From the NCBI GenBank assembly GCA_958448395.1, contig CAUDDP010000060.1, positions 1 to 12,764 of the forward strand: DNA of 12,764 nt. The letters are read 5' to 3'. Positions within the stretch are counted from its first letter, which is position 1, and each line of letters begins with the position of its first letter. The stretch is from an uncultured Oscillospiraceae bacterium. Lineage in GTDB: Bacteria > Bacillota > Clostridia > Oscillospirales > Ruminococcaceae. A program made the position numbers and the translations under genes. This document shows, one piece after another, positions 6,950 through 12,764 of the stretch. The notes below the pieces were generated by a model. The model saw only the letters and a program-made list of their open reading frames with translations, did no database searches and was not told the DNA's origin.

Positions 6950-7648
6950 GTGCGATGCGTTCCTAATTGAAAAGATTAGGCACTAATAAAAGAATGCAAA
7001 GTTCTTAATTTAGGAGAACTGATAATCTGAAAAGTGGAATGATGGAGTAACGTCCTGAAACGCTTTCCCTGATACTCCGGCTGGCATTTTCGGGAAACCG
7101 GATTTGTCAGAAGCCCGGTGAAGTCGGCTGAGAGATACCGTAATCTGTGATAACAGAACGAAAGCTGTCCGGAGGCGGATGGTGTATCCTATAGGTCGGG
7201 GGTCTATAAAATGTATATGGTGAGAATGATAGAAATATCTGACGAACTTGCGAATGTACGGGTCTAAACGCCTAAGTTATAGAAATGTAACGGTTCATAA
7301 ATGAATCGGCAGTGAGGTAAAGTAAGAATCTAGGTTATGAAATACCTTATAGTGTTACAGGCACTATCAAGCTGTCAGGCTTATAGCAAGCACCTAAGTA
7401 TATATGTACAGATAAGATTATCGGAACGCAGCAGCCTACAGTACGCATTTGCGGTACAGACGAAGAATAATAAGCTGTTTTAACTGTGGGCAAAGTAGTG
7501 GCATTACTGATGATGTTTCCCGTAATGGGAAACGGAGGGACAGCCACGAGTCAATATTACAAAATTAGTTATAGGCAAATATCTTCATAGCTTCGAGTAT
7601 GATTAGGATTTTATCCGAGAAAAACAAACCCGAAAGGGGGCGTTGCCT
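6950..7648 (+). ncRNA. Group II intron ribozyme domains I-III
   Basis: About 700 bases without a phage gene lie between the 5' splice site and the maturase start, the usual size for domains I-III. The first nucleotides GTGCG are the splice-site consensus, and a short hairpin (CCTAAT 6962-6967 with ATTAGG 6975-6980) follows. A TTTCCCT at 7064-7070 can pair with exon bases 6938-6944 and is a candidate EBS2. CTAAGTT (7272-7278) and CTAGGTT (7330-7336) can each pair with exon bases 6943-6949 and are candidate EBS1 sites; I cannot choose between them without folding. Open frames in this part are chance. Confidence 0.85.
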
Positions 7649-9505
7649 ATGACAAAGCAAAAGAAACTGCGACATCTTGAATATTACAACTTGCAGGAAT
7701 GCTTTGATAATCTGTATGCCAAAAGTAAGCAGGGTGAGCTTTTCACCAATCTCATGGAACTCATATCCAGTGAGGAAAACATACGGCTTGCATACAGAAA
7801 TATCAAACGGAACGCAGGAAGTACAACAAGCGGAGTTGACAATTATACCATTAAGGATATAGAGAAAATTTCCGCTGAAAAATTAGTTGAGATTATACGG
7901 AATAAACTCAGATTTTATAAACCTAAACCAGTACGGCGTGTGGAAATTCCTAAACCGAATGGCAAAATCAGACCGTTGGGAATACCAACTATCATTGACC
8001 GCATTGTACAGCAATGTATTTTGCAGGTGTTAGAGCCAATCTGCGAAGCTAAATTCCATGAGCGAAATAACGGATTTCGACCAAACAGGTCAGCCGAACA
8101 CGCTCTTGCACAATGCTACAAAATGATACAGATTCAAAACTTGCACTTTGTAGTAGATATTGACATTGAAGGATTTTTCGACAATGTGAACCATGCAAAG
8201 CTGATACGGCAGATTTGGACATTAGGTATCAGAGATAAATCGCTGATATGTGTGATTAAGCAAATGCTGAAAGCACCAGTAATTATGCCAGACGGAACAA
8301 AGCTCTATCCAACAAAAGGAACACCACAGGGCGGCATATTATCCCCTTTGCTTGCAAATATCGTTCTGAATGAACTGGATTGGTGGATTAGCAGTCAGTG
8401 GGAGAATTTCCCAACTAAGAATAATTACACTCACAGAACAAATTCCAATGGTGTTGCCATAAAAAGTCATCAGTATCGAGCGATGCGGCAATGTAATCTA
8501 AAAGAAATGTATATTGTTCGCTATGCAGACGACTTCAAAATATTCTGTCGTAAAAGAAGCGACGCAAACAACATTTTTATCGCAACACAAAAATGGCTAA
8601 AAGAACGGTTAAAATTGGACATTAGTAAAGAAAAGTCCAAGGTTGTAAATCTGAAAAGAAACTATTCTGAATTTCTGGGATTCAAATTAAAAGCTATTCC
8701 CAAGGGCAATAAATTTACTGTTAAGTCCCACATGACACAAAAGGCTGTAAAACGAGAAACAAACAGATTAAAAGCGCAGATTAAACGAATACAGCACAGC
8801 AAAAATGTGATTGATAAAAGAATGCAGCTTAGGTTGTATAACACAATGGTCATGGGAATACACAATTACTACAGATATGCTACGCATGTAAATAAAGATT
8901 GTGGAATTATTCATTTTCATATAATGAAAACACTTCATAATCGACTAAAAGGTCAGCTTATCCGAAAGGGAGATTTGAAATCTGTACTAATTTCTAAAAA
9001 GTATGGTGCAAGCCGTAACTTACGCTTTATTGATGATGAACCTATCATTCCAATCAGTTATGTACAGACTAAAAATCCTATGTATAAAAAGTTAAAGATA
9101 TGCAAGTATACCACTGATGGCAGAGCAGAAATCCATAAGAGCTTGAAATTCGATGAAAGTGTCATTTCAGTCCTGCATATGCTTGCAAAATCTCATATTT
9201 CCGGCAGAAGCATTGAATATATGGACAACCGTATTTCATTATACGCCGCTCAATACGGGAAATGTGCTGTCACAGGTAAGGTGCTTTGGATTGACGAAAT
9301 TCATTGTCATCACAAAAAGCCTGTATCGCAAGGCGGTACGGATGAATACAGAAATCTTGTCATTGTTCATGTAGAGGTACACAAACTGATTCATGCAACA
9401 CGACAGGAAACAATCAATGCATATCTGAATATGCTGAACCTTACAAAATCTCAACTTGAAAAACTCAACAGACTAAGAATTTTAGCAGGAAATTCTGCTA
9501 TTTAA
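7649..9505 (+). CDS. ltrA: Group II intron reverse transcriptase/maturase with HNH domain
   Basis: A 618-residue intron-encoded protein that helps the intron fold and splice and copies it into new DNA sites. The reverse transcriptase spans about 45-350: RRVEIPKPNGKIRPLGIP (97-113), the FRPNRSAEHAL block, VVDIDIEGFFDNVNH with catalytic Asp172 in motif A, GTPQGGILSPLLANIVLNEL (224-243) and RYADD with Asp294/295. The maturase X/thumb domain follows, with NYYRYAT at 406-412. An HNH endonuclease lies at about 530-585 with HHKKP (554-558), GGTDEYRNL and VHKLIHA. The paired zinc cysteines of many intron HNH domains are not complete: KCAVTG has one Cys, and the second pair reads VEVH. The start is ATG 7649, eight bases after AAAGGGGG; TTG 7643 is less likely. 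All catalytic residues are present, so it is probably active. Confidence 0.95.
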   Translation: MTKQKKLRHLEYYNLQECFDNLYAKSKQGELFTNLMELISSEENIRLAYRNIKRNAGSTTSGVDNYTIKDIEKISAEKLVEIIRNKLRFYKPKPVRRVEIPKPNGKIRPLGIPTIIDRIVQQCILQVLEPICEAKFHERNNGFRPNRSAEHALAQCYKMIQIQNLHFVVDIDIEGFFDNVNHAKLIRQIWTLGIRDKSLICVIKQMLKAPVIMPDGTKLYPTKGTPQGGILSPLLANIVLNELDWWISSQWENFPTKNNYTHRTNSNGVAIKSHQYRAMRQCNLKEMYIVRYADDFKIFCRKRSDANNIFIATQKWLKERLKLDISKEKSKVVNLKRNYSEFLGFKLKAIPKGNKFTVKSHMTQKAVKRETNRLKAQIKRIQHSKNVIDKRMQLRLYNTMVMGIHNYYRYATHVNKDCGIIHFHIMKTLHNRLKGQLIRKGDLKSVLISKKYGASRNLRFIDDEPIIPISYVQTKNPMYKKLKICKYTTDGRAEIHKSLKFDESVISVLHMLAKSHISGRSIEYMDNRISLYAAQYGKCAVTGKVLWIDEIHCHHKKPVSQGGTDEYRNLVIVHVEVHKLIHATRQETINAYLNMLNLTKSQLEKLNRLRILAGNSAI

Positions 9506-9561
9506 GTTTCTGAATGCTTTTGAAATATCTGCTGATATGACGAAATTGTAATATTGATGGA

Positions 9562-9595
9562 ACGCCGTGTGCGGTGAAAATCGCATGCACGGTGT
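9562..9595 (+). ncRNA. Group II intron domain V
   Basis: A 34-base hairpin starting ACGCCGTGTGCGG, with a GAAA tetraloop at 9576-9579, a lower stem of nine pairs (including G-U) closed by GCACGGTGT, and a two-base AT bulge at 9585-9586 on the 3' side. This is the size and shape of domain V, the catalytic core of the ribozyme, with CGC at the position of the catalytic triad. It lies 56 bases after the maturase stop, as is usual. Confidence 0.93.
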
Positions 9596-9644
9596 GGAGT
9601 GGGGGAAAATTTAGAGATAACATCAAAGAATTACCTATCACTAT
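9596..9644 (+). ncRNA. Group II intron domain VI and 3' splice site
   Basis: The 49 bases after domain V end in CCTATCACTAT at the intron 3' end. The branch-point adenosine, normally seven or eight bases from the end on a bulge, would be A9637 by position, though I could not draw a convincing full stem by eye. The AT at 9643-9644 fits the AY consensus, and exon 2 begins AGATTGCTC. Confidence 0.7.
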
Positions 9645-10033
9645 AGATTGCTCTCGTGACTACAGATTTTGCAACAGAAATTCTGGGTCAGAGGCTTGAC
9701 AGCAAGGGCGTTCTTGTGGAAAGCAACGATGCGGAAGTTGCAGAGTTTGCGTTGTTTTTTGAATTTGAAGGAGATCGCCATAAGATTCGCCATGTGATGT
9801 ATCGTTGTTCCGTGGCACGTCCTGCAACAGAATCCGCAACTACTGAGGATTCTAAGGAAGTAAAGACAGAGTCCCTTTCATTGACCGCTTCTGCTCTTGA
9901 AAATGGTCTCGTTAAGTCAAAAAGTTGTGAGGCAACGGATGAAACGGTTTACAACAACTGGTATAAATCTGTGTATATTCCGAATTTTTCAACACCCGCA
10001 TCGGCTAAGACACCCGCCAAAACAACTGCTTAA
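9645..10033 (+). CDS. Major tail protein, exon 2
   Basis: Carries codons 75 (second base) to 203 of the tail tube protein. In the spliced frame it reads E-IALVTTDFATEILGQRLDSK, then GVLVES, FALFFEFEGDRHKIRHVMYR with CSVARP, the ETESLSLTASALENGLVKSK-like block (here KTESLSLTAS) and a late DETVYNNWYKSVYIP, all in the order found in phi13-type major tail proteins. It ends in a Pro/Thr/Ala/Lys-rich tail. A GTG at 9656 is in frame but has no ribosome binding site, so the segment should be made only from spliced mRNA. The tail assembly chaperone gene begins 12 bases after the stop. Confidence 0.92.
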
Positions 10034-10045
10034 CGGAGGTACAGT

Positions 10046-10426
10046 ATGGCTATCAAGAAAAATATAATCGTAGACGGAATCGAAGTACCATTTAAGGCGA
10101 GCGCCGCTGTGCCTCGTCTTTATCGTCTGAAATTTGGCCGAGATATTTACAAGGACTTCGCCGCTTTGCAGAAAAATGTCAAAGAGGGTGAAGAGGAGAA
10201 CTCTACGCTGGATATTGAGAGTCTGGAGGTCTTTGAAAATATCGCTTTCATCATGGCAAAACACGCCGCTCCGGAGAATGTTCCCGATAATCCTGACGAC
10301 TTTTTGGAGCAGTTCAACACCTTTTCAATCTACGAGATTCTTCCGCAGCTTATAGAACTGTGGGGACTGAACACCGCCACGCAGGTGGAATCTAAAAAAA
10401 ACATCGCAAAACTGACCGCCCGATGA
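10046..10426 (+). CDS. Tail assembly chaperone, gpG-like
   Basis: A 126-residue acidic, mainly helical protein. Its place between the major tail and tape measure genes and the frameshift arrangement identify it as the short tail assembly chaperone (lambda gpG role), which coats the tape measure protein before the tail tube polymerises around it. The opening IKKNIIVDGIEVPFKASAAV and the RLYRLKFGRDIYKDFAALQK block are typical of Firmicute members. GGAGG at 10035-10039 is six bases before the ATG. A slippery run near the 3' end directs some ribosomes into the next frame. The stop TGA overlaps an ATG of the following frame. Confidence 0.88.
   Translation: MAIKKNIIVDGIEVPFKASAAVPRLYRLKFGRDIYKDFAALQKNVKEGEEENSTLDIESLEVFENIAFIMAKHAAPENVPDNPDDFLEQFNTFSIYEILPQLIELWGLNTATQVESKKNIAKLTAR
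10396..10402 (+). promoter_or_regulatory. Programmed -1 ribosomal frameshift site
   Basis: The heptamer A AAA AAC lies in the right phase of the chaperone frame (codons TCT AAA AAA AAC), inside a run of eight A. This fits the X XXY YYZ rule for tandem slippage. After a -1 slip, translation avoids the TGA at 10424 and continues to TAG 10588-10590. The next frame's ATG at 10423 has no ribosome binding site, which argues that the second part is made by frameshifting. I saw no strong downstream hairpin. Confidence 0.8.
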
Positions 10427-10590
10427 CGACGCCGCTTTTTCTCCTGAGATGTGTTCAGCTTGGAATTTCTCTTTCCGAGCTGGAGCTTCTCACGATTGGT
10501 CTTGTTAATGATATGTTCAGCGAACGGGAAAACGACGATTATAAAGGTTGGTCGGAGATAGCAGGTCAATCTGATTTTGACCGATTTTAG
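10402..10590 (+). CDS. Tail assembly chaperone gpGT extension (T domain), -1 frame
   Basis: The -1 frame from the slippery site gives 62 residues, making a gpG-T fusion of about 181 residues (119 before the slip). The extension contains LFLLRCVQLGISLSELELLT with IGLVNDMFSEREND and ends GQSDFDRF, as in the second chaperone domain of Clostridia siphoviruses. In lambda, gpG and gpGT are made in a fixed ratio, and the T part recruits tail tube subunits to the chaperoned tape measure. An ATG at 10423 within it could start a separate 55-residue protein but lacks a Shine-Dalgarno sequence. The tape measure gene follows after 25 bases. Confidence 0.82.
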   Translation, partial: HRKTDRPMTTPLFLLRCVQLGISLSELELLTIGLVNDMFSERENDDYKGWSEIAGQSDFDRF

Positions 10591-10601
10591 GTCGTTTGAA
10601 T

Positions 10602-10618
10602 GGAGGTGACTCACCACG
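10602..10618 (+). promoter_or_regulatory. Tape measure ribosome binding site with ACG start codon
   Basis: GGAGG at 10602-10606 is followed by nine bases and then ACG GCA AAC AGA, exactly where relatives have ATG and MANRIKGI. The frame is closed by TGA at 10607-10609, and no ATG, GTG or TTG occurs in frame between that stop and 10952, so the Shine-Dalgarno sequence can only serve the ACG (or an ATC four codons later). Confidence 0.7.
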
Positions 10619-12764
10619 GCAAACAGAATCAAGGGAATCACAGTTGAAATCAACGGCGATACTACCAAGCTGTCCAAAGCTCTCGAAGGTGTCAATAAAA
10701 ACATCAAGAACACCCAGACACAGCTAAAGGACGTAGAAAAACTGCTGAAACTCGATCCATCCAATACAGAGCTTTTATCACAAAAACAAAAACTCCTTGC
10801 AGATACAATCGGCTCTACAAAAGAAAAACTGGAAACTCTGAAAACTGCCGCAGAACAGGCAAATACAGCTCTTGCAAACGGCGACATCTCACAGGAACAG
10901 TACGATGCTTTACAGCGTGAAATAATCGAAACGGAAAATGAGTTACAGCGTTTGCAGAATGAAGCTGAAAAGTCCAAAACAGCGCTCGTTAAAATCGGTG
11001 AAGCCGGAGAAGTCCTGCAAGATGTCGGCGATAAAATCAGCGGTGCCGGAGAAAAACTTCTGCCTATCACCGCAGGTGTGACGGCGCTTGGTACTGCTGC
11101 CGTGAAAACAGCCTCTGATTTTGATTCCGCCATGAGCAAGGTTGCTGCTGTATCGGGAGCAACCGGAGAGGAATTGCAGGCTCTCCGTGACAAGGCTCGT
11201 GAAATGGGTGCAAAGACTAAATTTTCGGCTTCCGAAGCTGCCGAAGCGATGAATTACATGGCAATGGCAGGCTGGAAATCGGGTGATATGCTGTCGGGTA
11301 TTGACGGCATTATGAACCTTGCTGCCGCAAGTGGAGAAGACCTCGCAACAACCTCCGATATTGTAACTGACGCACTGACCGCTTTCGGCTTAACTTCCGC
11401 CGACAGTGGTCATTTTGCTGATGTTCTGGCGGCTGCATCGTCTAATGCGAATACCAATGTATCTATGCTTGGTGAATCGTTCAAATACTGCGCTCCGATT
11501 GCGGGTGCTATGGGATTTTCCTGTGAAGATACCGCCGAGGCTCTCGGACTTATGGCTAACGCAGGTATCAAATCCACGCAGTCCGGCACGTCCATGCGTT
11601 CCATTATGACAGCACTTTCGGGTGATGTCAAATTCTGCTCTGATGCTTTTGGGGAAATGGAGATTGCCACCACAAACTCTGATGGCTCAATGCGTGAACT
11701 GTCAGATATTCTGGCAGATTGCCGTGTAGCTTTCGACCAGATGTCAGAATCCGAAAAAGCATCAGCAGCACGTTCTTTGGTGGGCAAAAATGCCATGTCG
11801 GGATTCCTTGCTCTCATGAATTCCGCACCTGCCGACATTGAAAAATTATCGGGTGCAATCGATAATTGCGACGGCACATCGCTCCGCATGGCGGAAACCA
11901 TGCAGGACAACCTCGGCGGTCAGCTTACCATTTTGAAGTCGCAGCTTGAGGAGCTTGCCATTTCTTTCGGCGAAATTCTCATGCCTGCAATTCGTGAAAT
12001 TGTAGCGAAAATTCAGGGATTTATCGACAAGCTGAATCAGCTTGATCCGGCAACAAAGGAAATGATTATCAAAATCGCTCTGGTCGCAGCGGCTTTAGGT
12101 CCGCTGCTGATCGTGGTCGGCAAGACAATATCCACGGTCGGAAGTCTGATGAGCTTTATCAGCAATATCCCCACGATGATTGCAGGTGCGAAAACTGCCT
12201 TTGCCACGCTCAGCGGTGCAATCGGAGGAATCTCTGCACCAGTGGTTGCCATTATTGCAGCGATTGCTGCACTTGTGGCTGCTTTCGTGCATCTATGGAA
12301 TACCAATGAAGATTTCAGAAACAGCATCATTGCAATCTGGGAGAAAATCAAAGCAACTTTTTCCAAGCTGACGCAGGGAATCGTCGATAGATTAAATGCT
12401 CTCGGCTTTAATTTCGAAGATTTCAGCGATGTAGTAAAAACTGTATGGCAAGGATTATGCGATATTCTCGCTCCATGGTTTGAAGGAGTTTTCACATATA
12501 TTTCGCAGGTTTTTGAACTGGTTGTCGATACGATTCTCGGTGTTCTGGACTTCTTTATCGGCTTGTTTACCGGCGACTGGGAACAGTGCTGGAACGGAAT
12601 CAAAGGCATTTTTGTTGGCATCTGGAACTTCATTAAAAATTGTTTTTCCAATATTCTCAATACTCTTGAGGGTATCGCAGATGTATTTCTCAGCTGGTTC
12701 GGAACATCATGGAGCGAGGTATGGACTGCTATCAAGGACTTCTTTATTAGCATATGGAACAGTA
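10616..12764 (+). CDS. Phage tail tape measure protein (partial, runs off the window)
   Basis: 716 codons are open to the right edge without a stop. The protein sets tail length and helps DNA enter the cell. Residues about 1-130 are a charged coiled coil (NRIKGITVEINGDTTKLSKA, then VEKLLKLDPSNTELL), the standard start of Firmicute tape measures. Next comes the conserved tape measure core, about 155-480, with SDFDSAMSKVAAVSGAT, KTKFSASEAAEAMNYMAMAG and a later KSTQSGTSMRSIMTALSG block. Two long hydrophobic stretches follow at about 485-510 and 540-560, then Trp-rich segments spaced along the rest (WNGIKGIFVGIWNFI and WSEVWTAIKDFFISIW). The start is set at ACG 10616 by homology and the ribosome binding site; the first usual start codons in frame are TTG 10952, GTG 11078 and ATG 11132, all inside conserved sequence. 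Confidence 0.9.

Larger units (their letters stand above)
6950..9644 (+). mobile_element. Group II intron inserted in the major tail protein gene
   Basis: A complete 2,695-base intron. The 5' end is GTGCG (consensus GTGYG), the 3' end is CACTAT (consensus AY), a classical domain V hairpin lies at 9562-9595, and the intron codes for a reverse transcriptase/maturase in domain IV. It lies in the same direction as the host gene, so splicing can restore it. The boundaries were fixed by the protein: only the join 6949/9645 gives the expected GDL-E-IALVTTDF in frame. Group II introns splice through a lariat and move by target-primed reverse transcription into intronless alleles. Codon use and AT-richness in the intron differ from the phage genes, as expected for a recent arrival. 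Confidence 0.95.

Noticed and set aside
7347..7547. Small minus-strand frame inside intron domain I-III
   Set aside because: Lies in structured ribozyme RNA, with no ribosome binding site.
7649..9505. Reverse transcriptase considered as a retron or diversity-generating element
   Set aside because: It has a maturase X domain, an HNH domain, a GTGCG 5' end and domain V downstream; no template/variable repeat pair was seen.
9656..10033. Independent gene starting at GTG 9656
   Set aside because: No Shine-Dalgarno sequence, and the protein is plainly the second part of the major tail protein joined by splicing.
10330..11193. Minus-strand frame of 287 codons antisense to the chaperone and tape measure genes
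   Set aside because: Ser/Ala/Cys-rich shadow composition, no ribosome binding site, and the + strand carries conserved protein families throughout.
12037..12753. Minus-strand frame of 238 codons antisense to the tape measure gene
   Set aside because: The tape measure frame is uninterrupted here; the antisense product has no recognisable motif.
1..12764. tRNA genes, CRISPR arrays and long direct repeats
   Set aside because: None seen on reading through the window; no clover-leaf with a GTTCRAnnC arm, and no regularly spaced repeats.

Overview
The window is the head and tail morphogenesis block of an integrated siphovirus of the HK97 type (prophage), all on the + strand except for one inserted minus-strand gene. 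Strong purine-rich ribosome binding sites, moderate GC and the protein types point to a Firmicute host, most likely a gut Clostridia (Ruminococcus/Oscillospiraceae or Lachnospiraceae level). The genus cannot be fixed from the sequence alone.

Layout: (1) 1-260 is a non-phage-like junction with a sigma70-type promoter and a strong intrinsic terminator, followed by only the last ~95 codons of the terminase large subunit (to 547). (2) 606-1046 carries a GNAT acetyltransferase on the minus strand with its own good promoter, wedged between terL and portal. (3) 1155-5424 is the head operon: portal, a PAPS-reductase-like PP-loop/Cys-rich protein overlapping both neighbours, a ClpP-type prohead protease with an acidic linker, and the HK97-fold major capsid protein. 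(4) 5429-6723 holds four small connector genes in tight translational coupling: gp6-like connector, head-tail adaptor, HK97-gp10-like protein and a probable tail terminator. (5) 6727-10033 is the major tail protein gene, split by a complete group II intron (6950-9644) that encodes a reverse transcriptase/maturase/HNH protein. Joining 6949 to 9645 restores one 203-codon frame across the family's conserved region. (6) 10046-10590 is the pair of tail assembly chaperones, joined by an A AAA AAC slippery site (gpG/gpGT arrangement). (7) From 10616 to the right edge runs the tape measure protein, which has a good Shine-Dalgarno sequence but an ACG in place of the expected ATG.

How it fits together: portal, protease and capsid build the prohead; the terminase would fill it; the connector proteins close the head and join it to the tail tube made of major tail protein, whose length is set by the tape measure protein loaded with the chaperones. 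Making tails depends on RNA splicing of the intron, on a ribosomal frameshift and on initiation at a non-standard codon. The truncated terL, the terminator ahead of the operon and the ACG start suggest the prophage may be decaying or under unusual control. The acetyltransferase (own promoter, opposite strand) looks like a lysogen-expressed moron. The PAPS-reductase-like gene is instead woven into the late operon and would be made with the virion proteins.
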